Part shown: positions 28,531 through 37,425 of the stretch, one piece after another
Position numbering within the stretch: the first letter of the stretch is position 1
Layout of the letters: each line of letters opens with the position of its first letter
NCBI GenBank assembly: GCA_943330745.2
Contig: CALQIX020000013.1
Span: forward strand, 27,419 to 91,418
Source: Lishizhenia tianjinensis
GTDB taxonomy: Bacteria; Bacteroidota; Bacteroidia; Flavobacteriales_D; Crocinitomicaceae
Direction: 5' to 3'
DNA: 64,000 nt
Notes under the pieces: model-generated
The model's database searches: none
Seen by the model: only the letters and a program-made list of their open reading frames with translations
Told to the model about the DNA's origin: nothing
Translations under genes and position numbers: made by a program

Positions 28531-28555
28531 AAAAAAAGCCACCGAAAAGTGGCTT
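28531..28555 (-). terminator. Terminator of the YceI gene
   Basis: On the minus strand: AAGCCAC, a 6-nt loop, GTGGCTT, then a run of T (the A-run at 28531-28537 on the plus strand). It sits between the YceI stop and the HAD start. Confidence 0.88.
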
Positions 28556-28574
28556 ATAAAATACAAATAAATGA

Positions 28575-29198
28575 CTATTTATTGTTTAACACCAGGTTTA
28601 AATCAAAGGAAATAATTGATTTAATTGTTTTTTCTGGCTTTTCTTCATTTACCTTTAATCCTTCAATATTTAATGATTTTAAATCCAAATCAAAAGACCC
28701 GATAATCGTTGCTTTTGAACCATCATTGGTTAAAGTAACAGGAATATCTTGTTTCATTTCTTTGCCTAATAAAGAAATAGTTGTCGTTAATTTTCCATCC
28801 TTATATTGCGAAACTTTTACAGTAATTTCAGGAAACTTAGCTACATCAAAATAATCTTTGGCGGACAAATGTCCTTTTAACATTTCTTTTTTATCCGCAG
28901 GTAATTTTTTGTCTTCAACAGTAATTGAACCCATATTTACTACAAATTCACCTGAAACATTCGTTAATCCTTGCGCTGTTAGTGACCCTGATTTAAATTT
29001 CAATGATCCAATATGGAAATCTTCTTCAGATTTTGAACCTTTCCATTTCAACGTGGAAGCCATGGTATCAACCGTAAACTTAGAAATAGTCGCTGATTCG
29101 GTTGCGTTTGCAGATGCGTTACCTGTTCCTTTTTCTCCACCACATGAAGTGATTAACAAAGTTAACGCAGCTCCAACTAAAATAATTCCGTTTTTCAT
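28575..29198 (-). CDS. YceI family lipoprotein
   Basis: A 207-residue lipoprotein with lipobox LITSC near residue 19 and a YceI-like lipocalin-type beta barrel (KFTVDTMASTLKWKG start; GSFDLDLKSLNIEG near the end). YceI proteins bind isoprenoid-type lipids in the periplasm. Here it is probably anchored to a membrane. Single gene with its own terminator. Confidence 0.87.
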   Translation of the reverse strand: MKNGIILVGAALTLLITSCGGEKGTGNASANATESATISKFTVDTMASTLKWKGSKSEEDFHIGSLKFKSGSLTAQGLTNVSGEFVVNMGSITVEDKKLPADKKEMLKGHLSAKDYFDVAKFPEITVKVSQYKDGKLTTTISLLGKEMKQDIPVTLTNDGSKATIIGSFDLDLKSLNIEGLKVNEEKPEKTIKSIISFDLNLVLNNK

Positions 29199-29272
29199 AA
29201 TGATTTTTTTTGCTCAAAAATACAAACAGATATTTTAGCAAATTAAGTTGAATGAATTAAATAATGTTAAGA

Positions 29273-31393
29273 TTATTTGGATTTTCCTTTCACTAGTTTC
29301 ATTTCATCCACTAAATGCTTTGCTCCCGCATATTTATCCATTACCCATAAAACATAGCGAATATCGACAACCACATTTCGACACCGATTCGCATCAAACA
29401 TATAATCACTCATTGTACTTTCCCATGTTCTATCAAAATTTAAGCCCATTAAATGACCGTTTTTGTCCAAAACGGGTGATCCAGAATTTCCGCCTGTTGT
29501 ATGGTTTGATCCCGTAAAACAAACCCATAATTCTCCATTTTGAGCGTAAGTCCCATAATCCTTAGCTTTGTGGAGATCAATCATCCGTGGCAATAATTCA
29601 AAATCCGGATTTCCTGAATTATACTTAGCAATGATTCCGTCTAAGGTTGTATGCTCCGTATACTTCATGCCGTCGGCAGGAGAAGATCCTTCTAGTTTAC
29701 CATATGAAATACGTAAAGTGCTATTGGCATCAGGCCAATGTTTATCGTTCGGGAACATGACCTTTTTTCCTTCAACATAGCGTTTTAATAAGCTCGTCAT
29801 TTCTCCATTAAAAGCTTGAAAAGAAGGACTAGTTTCGCTTCTGAATTTTATCATTAACTTGTTATAGTGGGTAAATCCGGGATCATTTTCGGCAATGCTT
29901 TTGCTTGTTTCATTATAAGAGGACAAGAATTGAAAAAATCGATTTTTATCGGTTAAAATTGATTGAGAGTAAATTGTGTTCGCTAAAGTTTGGATATCAT
30001 TAATTGTCATCGATATGTTTCCAATTTGTTCAAAATACTCAACGGTTAGTAGTTCAAATATTCTTTTATCAATCTTGTCATCATAATTTTTGAAAAATCC
30101 TTCTGCACTCGTTTTTAGCTTATCAATAACAGATTGAAGTTCATTTTTTTCTTTGTATTTAGAATAATTGGACATTAAGTCATTTAATCCTCGAATTAGT
30201 TTGAAATACTCCGGCCCATAAGAAAAGTATTCAACGCCCATTGCATATTGAAATTCAATATCAATTTTTGATGAAACAAGCTCATTCATTTTTTGAATAA
30301 CATCGCCAAATTTTACTTTCCAATCTGGATTACTTGTCGCTTTATCTTGGTATATTTTCTCTCGTTGGATTTTAAGATTTACCGCATCTAAACGCTTTAA
30401 TCCATCTATCTGACCAATCCATTTTTTCCATGCATTAGCAATACTTGCCTGTTTAGCTGCATATTGAATTCGTGTTTTATCGGAACTTTTCATGCCTGCA
30501 TCAATAATTCCCAAAGAAAGATCGCGCATCCGAATTCTAGCTGGTCTCTCCTTTTCAATGATGAATTTTAAATAAGATGACACCACATGTTGTTCTGTGC
30601 TCCCAGGAAAACCGTAAACCATCGTAAAGTCACCTTGTTTCCTATTTTTAAATGAAATAGGAAGAAAATGAATGGGTTTATATGGAATGTTATCTGCTGA
30701 ATAGGGTGCGGGTTTGTTATCTTTACCTACATAGATACGAAAAACCGAAAAATCACCCGTATGTCGCGGCCAAACCCAATTATCTGTATCACCACCAAAT
30801 TTCCCAATGGAATTTGGGGGAGTTCCAACAAAGCGCACATCTAAAAACACCTCCTTTACCATCATATAATAATCATTCCCATAGTTAAAGGGTTTGATTT
30901 CAGCCTCGTAGTGAGTGCCAGCTGTAGCTTTAGAAGTTAATTCTTTGATGTAAGCCTGAATGCTTGCTTCATCTGTTTTTCCTAATCCTTGAATTAATTT
31001 TGTGACATCTTCAATTCTTACTATTCGCACAGCAGTTAATCCGGGGTTTGACAATTCTTCTTGTTTATTCCTTGCCCAAAAACCAAATTTTAAATAATCA
31101 TTGTCTAAGGATGAATGCGATTGAATTTGGGAATAACCACAATGGTGATTGGTCAATAATAATCCTTGATCAGAAACTAGCTCAGCCGTACAGCCCCCTC
31201 CAAATTGAAGAATAGCATCCTTTATACTAGCTTTGTTTACGTTATAAATATCTTGAGCAGATAATTTCATGCCTTTGGCCTTCATATCTGATTCGAATGC
31301 AGAAATTAACGAGGGAATTAACATTCCTTCATCGGCGTGAAGTCGACTAATAAAGATTACAAAGGCGGTTAAACAGAAAAATATTTTTTTCAT
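29273..31393 (-). CDS. S46 family dipeptidyl-peptidase, probably DPP11-like
   Basis: A 706-residue exported serine exopeptidase that removes dipeptides from peptide N-termini. The signal peptide is residues 1-20. The catalytic triad is visible: His in TNHHCGYS, Asp in GDTDNWVWPRH, and Ser637 in GGNSGSP. Arg655 (NFDRTWE), 18 residues after the Ser, corresponds to the Arg that gives DPP11 its Asp/Glu preference, whereas DPP7 has Gly there. It fits a peptide-feeding Bacteroidota lifestyle. Single gene. Confidence 0.9.
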   Translation of the reverse strand: MKKIFFCLTAFVIFISRLHADEGMLIPSLISAFESDMKAKGMKLSAQDIYNVNKASIKDAILQFGGGCTAELVSDQGLLLTNHHCGYSQIQSHSSLDNDYLKFGFWARNKQEELSNPGLTAVRIVRIEDVTKLIQGLGKTDEASIQAYIKELTSKATAGTHYEAEIKPFNYGNDYYMMVKEVFLDVRFVGTPPNSIGKFGGDTDNWVWPRHTGDFSVFRIYVGKDNKPAPYSADNIPYKPIHFLPISFKNRKQGDFTMVYGFPGSTEQHVVSSYLKFIIEKERPARIRMRDLSLGIIDAGMKSSDKTRIQYAAKQASIANAWKKWIGQIDGLKRLDAVNLKIQREKIYQDKATSNPDWKVKFGDVIQKMNELVSSKIDIEFQYAMGVEYFSYGPEYFKLIRGLNDLMSNYSKYKEKNELQSVIDKLKTSAEGFFKNYDDKIDKRIFELLTVEYFEQIGNISMTINDIQTLANTIYSQSILTDKNRFFQFLSSYNETSKSIAENDPGFTHYNKLMIKFRSETSPSFQAFNGEMTSLLKRYVEGKKVMFPNDKHWPDANSTLRISYGKLEGSSPADGMKYTEHTTLDGIIAKYNSGNPDFELLPRMIDLHKAKDYGTYAQNGELWVCFTGSNHTTGGNSGSPVLDKNGHLMGLNFDRTWESTMSDYMFDANRCRNVVVDIRYVLWVMDKYAGAKHLVDEMKLVKGKSK

Positions 31394-31474
31394 TATCTAT
31401 GATTTTAGAGATTGCGAATTTACAATTTTAACTAATAAAATGAGGATTCAAATAGTTCATTGAATTCAAATTTC

Positions 31475-31482
31475 TACTTTTG
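31475..31482 (+). promoter_or_regulatory. -7 box TACTTTTG of the aspartate kinase gene
   Basis: TACTTTTG matches TAnnTTTG, 16 bp before the ATG at 31499. Confidence 0.55.
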
Positions 31483-31498
31483 TTTTAAATAAAATCAA

Positions 31499-32764
31499 AT
31501 GGAGGTTTTCAAATTTGGTGGTGCATCGGTAAAGGATGCTTCTTCGGTTCGCAATGTTGGGGCTATCGTAACAAGGTTTTTAGGTAATAAATTAATTGTG
31601 ATTGTGTCTGCAATGGCGAAGTCGACAAATAAATTGGAAGAAATTGTCGAAGCCAGAAAAAATCAAAATTTAACTTTATACAATGAATTTATTGAGGAGT
31701 TGTATAATTTTCATTTGGAAATAATGGGAGAATTATTTCAGGATAAAGATTCATTCATTTATGACGAAACGGAAATCATTTTTAAGGATTTGCAAGATCG
31801 ATTTTACCGACCATTTCCAGAGAATTATTCTTTTGAATATGATCAAGTTGTATCTTTAGGTGAAGTGATTTCATCAAAAATTGTCGCTGCTTATTTAACT
31901 AAAATCGGAATATCTTCTACTTGGGTTGATGCACGACAATTAGTTCGAACCGATAATCAGTTTCAAGAAGGTAATTTAGATTGGGAGAAAACAGAAGAAT
32001 TAATTCAATCAAAATTGACAACTGATTTTTTAAAAAAGGATGTTTTAGTGACTCAAGGTTTTGTTGGTCAAACTCCAGAGGGTTTTACAACTACCTTGGG
32101 AAGAGAAGGGTCAGACTATTCAGCAGCGATATTCGCCTATTGTTTGAATGCAAAAAAAGTTACTATTTGGAAAGATGTGCCAGGTATGTTGAATGCTGAT
32201 CCAAAATATTTTGAAGATACAATCAAGTTAGATCAAATTTCTTACAAAGAAGCAATTGAGCTTTCTTATTATGGCGCTTCCGTAATACATCCTAAAACAA
32301 TAAAACCCTTACAAAATAAGGGAATTCCTCTTTTTATAAAATCTTTTATTCAACCAAATGAACAAGGAACAGTAATACAAGAATCTACTGTAAACGATAA
32401 TTTGATTCCTTCCTTTATCGTGAAAAAGGATCAAGTTTTATTCTCGATACGACCGATAGATTTTTCTTTCATAGCAGAAGAAAGTTTAAGTGATATTTTC
32501 AGCAAGCTGTCAAGGTATCATGCGAAAATAAATTTGATGCAAAATTCTGCCCTTAGTTTTTCATTACTTATGGATCGCAAAAAGGCAGATCCGGAACAGA
32601 TTAAGAAAATTTTAGGGGATTCATACAAGATATGGTACAACGATCACTTGGAGTTGGTGACAATTCGCCATTATGATCAGCAGACAATAGATTTAGTGAC
32701 AAAGGGAAAAACAATTATTTTGGAGCAAAAAACGAGACAAACGATTCGCATCGTTTTGAAATAA
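31499..32764 (+). CDS. Aspartate kinase (monofunctional)
   Basis: A 421-residue aspartokinase, the first step to Lys/Thr/Met. The kinase domain starts with VFKFGGASVKD; GREGSDYSAA near residue 202 and the WKDVPG segment near 224 are family motifs. The C-terminal ~120 residues form a degenerate ACT-like regulatory region that is shorter than in E. coli LysC, so feedback regulation is uncertain. The FeoA-like gene starts right after its stop, implying one transcript. Confidence 0.92.
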   Translation: MEVFKFGGASVKDASSVRNVGAIVTRFLGNKLIVIVSAMAKSTNKLEEIVEARKNQNLTLYNEFIEELYNFHLEIMGELFQDKDSFIYDETEIIFKDLQDRFYRPFPENYSFEYDQVVSLGEVISSKIVAAYLTKIGISSTWVDARQLVRTDNQFQEGNLDWEKTEELIQSKLTTDFLKKDVLVTQGFVGQTPEGFTTTLGREGSDYSAAIFAYCLNAKKVTIWKDVPGMLNADPKYFEDTIKLDQISYKEAIELSYYGASVIHPKTIKPLQNKGIPLFIKSFIQPNEQGTVIQESTVNDNLIPSFIVKKDQVLFSIRPIDFSFIAEESLSDIFSKLSRYHAKINLMQNSALSFSLLMDRKKADPEQIKKILGDSYKIWYNDHLELVTIRHYDQQTIDLVTKGKTIILEQKTRQTIRIVLK

Positions 32765-32998
32765 ATGAACATGATAAAATTACTGTCGGAAATCAAACAC
32801 ACTCAGAATTTAATTATTTCCGGTGTTAACTCCCCTAGCCTCGAGGCGAAATTTGCAGAGATGGGTGTTGTCTCTGGTAAAGAAATCCGATGGCTTTTTT
32901 GCGCCCCATTTTCTGATCCAATCGCAATAGAAATTGATGGTTATGTTTTATCAATGCGGTTAGATGAAGCGAAACATGTTGAAGTTCATTTGGTTTAA
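32765..32998 (+). CDS. FeoA domain protein
   Basis: A 77-residue SH3-like FeoA domain: KFAEMGVVSGKEI in the middle and VLSMRLDEAKHVEV at the end match the family. FeoA normally supports the FeoB ferrous iron transporter, but no feoB is in the window. The start codon follows directly on the aspartate kinase stop, so the two are translationally linked. The reason for that pairing is not known to me. Confidence 0.78.
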   Translation: MNMIKLLSEIKHTQNLIISGVNSPSLEAKFAEMGVVSGKEIRWLFCAPFSDPIAIEIDGYVLSMRLDEAKHVEVHLV

Positions 32999-33090
32999 TT
33001 GTTTGAAAAACAGCGGTTTGATTTTTTGAACTATCGCTTTTGTAACCTTGGCTCGAATTATGCCGTATCAATTGCACAATTCAAAAAAAC

Positions 33091-33288
33091 ATGAAAGCAA
33101 ATATTCAAGTGTTAAATAAAAGTTCATTAGGTGTAGCAAAGGAAAAGTTATCGCAACATCGGTCTATGGGTACAAAATCGAATTTATCTATTTTTCAAGT
33201 TGCACATTTAATGGATACATTAAAAAGTAATTCTGATTCGGAAAAAAATCAACTTCCATCCCTATTTTTTAGTGTGGGATTGAATTAA
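33091..33288 (+). CDS. Hypothetical small protein
   Basis: A 65-residue reading frame with ATG start and no recognisable domain; it is polar, with several Ser, Lys and Asn, and has no signal peptide or membrane helix. It occupies the middle of the ~400-bp gap between the FeoA gene and the next gene. No clear promoter box precedes it. It may be a real lineage-specific gene or a chance frame. Confidence 0.35.
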   Translation: MKANIQVLNKSSLGVAKEKLSQHRSMGTKSNLSIFQVAHLMDTLKSNSDSEKNQLPSLFFSVGLN

Positions 33289-33395
33289 TAATCGATTTCA
33301 CATCTTTTTTTTCATTCTTTTAGTTAATTTTACCTTACAGATGCAACTTTTTTTAGGAATTAGTTGTCATGTAATTATTAATAAATTTTAAAGTT

Positions 33396-35669
33396 TTGAA
33401 AAATATATTTTACCTCCCGTTACTTTTCATTTTTTGTTCTATCCAAGCTTTTAATTCCCAAAGTATTGCTGTTAATACGGCGCAAACTCCAACACAATTA
33501 GTTAACAATGTGTTATTGGGTTTTGGTGTAACAGCATTCAATATCACAATCAATGGAAGTCCGCTTAACGCAAACACTCCAGTAAGTAATGTCACCTCTT
33601 TTACCAATGCCAATCCGGCTTTTCCATTTGCAGCAGGAATGTTGTTAACTACCGGAAACGGAGTTGGTGCGCAGGGACCAAATAACGCAACAAGCTTTAC
33701 CAATAATACTCCAGCAACCCCTAATGTTGGAACAGATCCTGAACTCAATGCGATAGCAAATGGTACGGTTACGAATGGAGTTGTATTAGAATTTGACTTT
33801 ATACCGTCAGGTGACACAATGAGTTTTCGATATATTTTTGGATCTGAAGAATATCCGGAATATTCACCATCCACCTTTAATGATGCCTTTGGTTTGTTTT
33901 TATGGGGTCCAGGTATCACAGGTCCGTATGCCTTAGCAGGATACCCTGCTGGTGGTTCAAACATTGCAGTTATTCCAGGAGGAACTCCGGTTACGATAAA
34001 CAATGTAGGAGACGCCTCAAACACTGCATATTATGTGTTTAATGAGTCTGCATCTACACTAACTTATGGCGATGCAATACAATATGACGGAACAACAGTT
34101 GTATTAAATGCAGCGGCAAGCGTTCAGTGTAATCAAACATACCACATTAAATTGGCTATATCAAACGTTGGTGATCAAGCCTTTGATTCAGGGGTTTTTC
34201 TTGAGGCAGGTAGTTTTGTTTCAGATGCTGTTGCTGTTACTGTTGCAACTGTTTCAGGTGACACAACAATCGTTGAAGGATGTACGGATGCTAATTTTAT
34301 TTTTACCCGACCAGCTACTCAATTAGATGACACTTTAATTATTAATTATACGATTACTGGGGATGCAATTGAAGGTGTTGACTATAATGATTTGATTAAT
34401 CCAATTACCTTTTTACCAGGTGAAGATTCAGTAGTTATCAATCTATCTCCTGTTCAAGACGGATTGTCTGAAGGCTTTGAATCTGTAATTATAACTGTAG
34501 AAATCATCAATCCATGTAACGATACGATTTTCTCATCTGGAACTATTTTCATTGGAGATGGACCAATAATTAATATTTTAGAATCGGATCCGCTCGTATT
34601 GTGTGCTACAGATAGTATTCCTTTAAGCGTATCTGCATCAGGTGGTTATGCTCCTTATACATACGTCTGGACAACTATTACAGGTGCCCCAATTGGAACC
34701 GGTGATACAATTACTGGAAGTATTTTAGCCAACGGAGTTGTTCAATATCTTGTAACTGCTACCGATAACTGTAATTTTTCGAATGTTGATACTGTTTCAT
34801 TGACCATGAATCAAACACTGGCAGTTGATACAATGGGTACTGAACCATCAAGTTGTCAACCCACTGGGGTTGTTTGGGGGCTTGCTACCGGAATTACGGG
34901 TGTTCCTGCTTATAATTGGACCGGCCCTGGCGCTAATAATACTAACTTCATTGATGCTTCGGTTTGGGAGAATATCCCATCCGGTTGGTATTATTTTACG
35001 GTTACAGATAATGTTTGTACTGCATCCGATAGTGTCTTTGTAGATTTATTAGATCCACCAATTGCAAGTTTTTCAGTTACTCCATTAAGTGGTTGTGCCC
35101 CAATGGAAGTTTCAATAACAAATACGAGTCAAAATGGAACCAATTATTTATGGAGCTTAGGAGATGGAACGACAAATACAACTGCAGACTTATCTGGATT
35201 TACGCATATTTTTACGGATACAACCTCCAATCAAGCATATGTGATTCAGTTAATCGTTCAACAAGGCCCTTTCTGTAGCGATACTGCTGTTATAGGAGTT
35301 ATAACCTCTGTCTGTGGATGTATGAATCCGGCCGCTGATAATTACAACCCGAATGCAACTGTGGATGATGGAAGTTGTATTTTTCCAGATCCTATCATAA
35401 CTGCACCAAACGTGATTACTCCAAATAATGATGGTTTGAATGATACATTTATTCTTGAATGGATGAATTTGACATCATTGAGATTGGTGATATTAAATCG
35501 ATGGGGTAACACAATATATGATGTGACCAGTGCAGATTTATTGAATATGACACCAAGTTGGGATGGCGGAAACGCAACGGATGGTGTATATTTTTACCGA
35601 TACGAAGGTATTGGTGTTGCTGGACAAGAATTGGATGGACATGGTTTCCTTCATTTAGTTAGAGATTAA
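33396..35669 (+). CDS. T9SS type B secreted protein with choice-of-anchor L and Calx-beta-like domains
   Basis: A 757-residue secreted protein. Signal peptide residues 1-21; choice-of-anchor L-like domain at about 35-260 (DTMSFRYIFGSEEYPEYS); Calx-beta-like domain at about 275-385; PKD/SprB-like segments at 395-640; a Cys-flanked NYNPNATVDDGSC motif near 655; and a T9SS type B (gliding-motility) C-terminal domain from about 670 (NVITPNNDGLNDTF). The start is TTG, since the hydrophobic signal begins immediately. Likely a cell-surface adhesin or matrix protein. Confidence 0.85.
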   Translation: MKNIFYLPLLFIFCSIQAFNSQSIAVNTAQTPTQLVNNVLLGFGVTAFNITINGSPLNANTPVSNVTSFTNANPAFPFAAGMLLTTGNGVGAQGPNNATSFTNNTPATPNVGTDPELNAIANGTVTNGVVLEFDFIPSGDTMSFRYIFGSEEYPEYSPSTFNDAFGLFLWGPGITGPYALAGYPAGGSNIAVIPGGTPVTINNVGDASNTAYYVFNESASTLTYGDAIQYDGTTVVLNAAASVQCNQTYHIKLAISNVGDQAFDSGVFLEAGSFVSDAVAVTVATVSGDTTIVEGCTDANFIFTRPATQLDDTLIINYTITGDAIEGVDYNDLINPITFLPGEDSVVINLSPVQDGLSEGFESVIITVEIINPCNDTIFSSGTIFIGDGPIINILESDPLVLCATDSIPLSVSASGGYAPYTYVWTTITGAPIGTGDTITGSILANGVVQYLVTATDNCNFSNVDTVSLTMNQTLAVDTMGTEPSSCQPTGVVWGLATGITGVPAYNWTGPGANNTNFIDASVWENIPSGWYYFTVTDNVCTASDSVFVDLLDPPIASFSVTPLSGCAPMEVSITNTSQNGTNYLWSLGDGTTNTTADLSGFTHIFTDTTSNQAYVIQLIVQQGPFCSDTAVIGVITSVCGCMNPAADNYNPNATVDDGSCIFPDPIITAPNVITPNNDGLNDTFILEWMNLTSLRLVILNRWGNTIYDVTSADLLNMTPSWDGGNATDGVYFYRYEGIGVAGQELDGHGFLHLVRD

Positions 35670-35704
35670 TCTATCCTACAGATCCCTAGAAATACATTTA
35701 TTTT

Positions 35705-35737
35705 AAGGAATCATACGAAAGTGTGATTCCTTTTTTA
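35705..35737 (+). terminator. Terminator after the T9SS type B gene
   Basis: A 12-bp stem (AAGGAATCATAC with GTGTGATTCCTT, one G-T pair) closed by GAAA and followed by a T-run, 36 bp after the stop. Confidence 0.9.
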
Positions 35738-35983
35738 TTTAAAAGTAATTAATTACTGATGCTAATTTTTTACTGATGCATTATTGCCGATTGAACGAAC
35801 TGCTGCAAGGTAGTAAAATCATTCACACCTTTTTCATGAAGCTATAATATCCAAAAAGAATAAGCCTCAAAGTAATAATATTAAGTTTTGTATGAGCTTT
35901 AATTATTGATAGTTATGAATTTTGGAGAAAAATACGATGTGTATTAAAATCCCAACTTTCAATGGGTCTAAATATCGAAAAGA
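35738..35983. other. Intergenic stretch without recognised features
   Basis: The ~310-bp gap between two convergent genes. Apart from the terminator at its left end it holds only a short direct repeat (TACTGATGC, twice near 35755 and 35772). I see no RNA gene or coding sequence. Confidence 0.5.
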
Positions 35984-37063
35984 TTAAATTGTTTTTTTCA
36001 CATTTACAGCAAGCAGTTTATTCCAATATTTACCGGTAATAAATAATTGATTCTCTGTTTTATTGTAAGCGATTCCATTAAGAACCTCACCACGTCCACG
36101 ATATTTTGTGGAAATTTCCCCAGCATTAATAAGGGCAATTACCGCTCCAGATTTCGGATTGATCACGGCAATTAGATCCGTTGTATAAACATTGGCATAA
36201 ATTAAACCATCAATGTATTCTAGTTCATTTAACTGAGTTATTGGACCCTCATTCGTGCAGGCTTCAATGGTTTTAACAATTTCAAAAGTTGTAGGGTCTC
36301 TAAAAACAAGTTGTTCTGTACCATTTGACATGATTAGGTATTTACCATCGTTACACAATCCCCATCCTTCTCCATTGTATTTATGTTCTTTAGGTAATAC
36401 AGTAAGACTTTTTGCGTCATAGGTTAAACACTTCTGGTTTTTCCAGGTTAATTGGTATAGTGTATCGCGTAATACGGTAATTCCTTCACCAAAATGTGAC
36501 GCATCCATGCCCATTTTTCGAACTAATTTCCCCGTTGATTTATCAACTTGTGCGACAAGAGTTTGCCCATTGCTTCCTGGATCACCCGTGCCTTCAAATA
36601 ACGTTTCATTATAGAATTCTAAACCTTGGGTATAGCTTGAATCTCTATGTGGGAATTCACCTGTTACATCAAGCCGCCACGTTTCTGGTTTCTTGTCATT
36701 CAAAATTCGAACTAATCGTTCATCATTTTCTGTTGTATTATCAGATAAGGTAGCTATTATTGTTAGTTTCTTTGTCCCAAGGGTCAGTCCCTTTGTTTTT
36801 AGTACATGATAAATTTTATTTTTTGGACTGTCCCATTTTTGTAGGACACTATCATTTAGTTTTAGTTCTACTTTTATTACCTCAGAATTATTGATATTAA
36901 TATCCAATTTGGCTTCTTTGTTTGTTATAATGGCCAAATTCTCATCAAATTGAAAAGTGGCTCCAATAGAATCAGATTCTACTTTATTTCCGTCTGTTAT
37001 TAATTTAAATATAAAGCCTCCGGCGAAGAGTAACAGACCAAGTATAATTATTTTTTTTTTCAT
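35984..37063 (-). CDS. Glutaminyl-peptide cyclotransferase (plant-type beta-propeller)
   Basis: A 359-residue protein with an N-terminal signal/anchor (residues 4-20), a ~90-residue beta domain, then a five-bladed propeller glutamine cyclotransferase from about residue 130. Family motifs: FPHRDSSYTQGLEF, GEGWGLC, LNELEYIDGLIYANVY. It converts N-terminal Gln to pyroglutamate on exported proteins, which fits a cell with many secreted cargos. Its ATG overlaps the ytxJ stop by 4 bp, so it is the third gene of a pheS operon. Confidence 0.88.
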   Translation of the reverse strand: MKKKIIILGLLLFAGGFIFKLITDGNKVESDSIGATFQFDENLAIITNKEAKLDININNSEVIKVELKLNDSVLQKWDSPKNKIYHVLKTKGLTLGTKKLTIIATLSDNTTENDERLVRILNDKKPETWRLDVTGEFPHRDSSYTQGLEFYNETLFEGTGDPGSNGQTLVAQVDKSTGKLVRKMGMDASHFGEGITVLRDTLYQLTWKNQKCLTYDAKSLTVLPKEHKYNGEGWGLCNDGKYLIMSNGTEQLVFRDPTTFEIVKTIEACTNEGPITQLNELEYIDGLIYANVYTTDLIAVINPKSGAVIALINAGEISTKYRGRGEVLNGIAYNKTENQLFITGKYWNKLLAVNVKKTI

Positions 37064-37425
37064 TGTTTTTCAAGAGCTAATTGAATTTCTTGTACATTTA
37101 TTCCATTGTGAGAAGCACTATAAATTACCTTCCCGTGGTTTAACAAAATGAGTTGTGGTGACTGGTGTTCCACGTTTAGCACTTCTGAAATTTCATTAGA
37201 TAATTGTCGAAATGAAATTAAATCTAGGTAGTATAACTGAACATTTTCGTTTGTATCCCATTCACGTTCAAATCGGGATAATGCCATCGAAGAAATACTG
37301 CATCGAGTGCTATGCTTGAAAAGAATCACAGGTTTTTGAATGCTTAACTCAATAATTTCATCCAAGGAATTTTCAGTGGATAGTTGAATCCAAGGAAAAG
37401 CGGATTTATTTGTAAACCAACTCAT
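37060..37425 (-). CDS. ytxJ: YtxJ-like bacillithiol-system redox protein
   Basis: A 121-residue thioredoxin-fold protein with the single-Cys motif FKHSTRCSIS (Cys42), the monothiol YtxJ/DUF2847 signature. In the family it is tied to bacillithiol and may remove mixed disulfides. The length is typical. The ATG shares one base with the pheS stop (TAATG), and it overlaps the cyclotransferase gene downstream. Confidence 0.85.
   Translation of the reverse strand: MSWFTNKSAFPWIQLSTENSLDEIIELSIQKPVILFKHSTRCSISSMALSRFEREWDTNENVQLYYLDLISFRQLSNEISEVLNVEHQSPQLILLNHGKVIYSASHNGINVQEIQLALEKQ

Noticed and set aside
28549..29238. Two plus-strand frames opposite the YceI gene
   Set aside because: They mirror the YceI lipoprotein gene, which has a lipobox, family motifs and its own terminator.
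33410..34024. A 204-codon open frame on the minus strand
   Set aside because: It lies wholly inside the T9SS type B gene on the other strand, whose domains are clear; the antisense frame has no recognisable motif and reflects codon bias.
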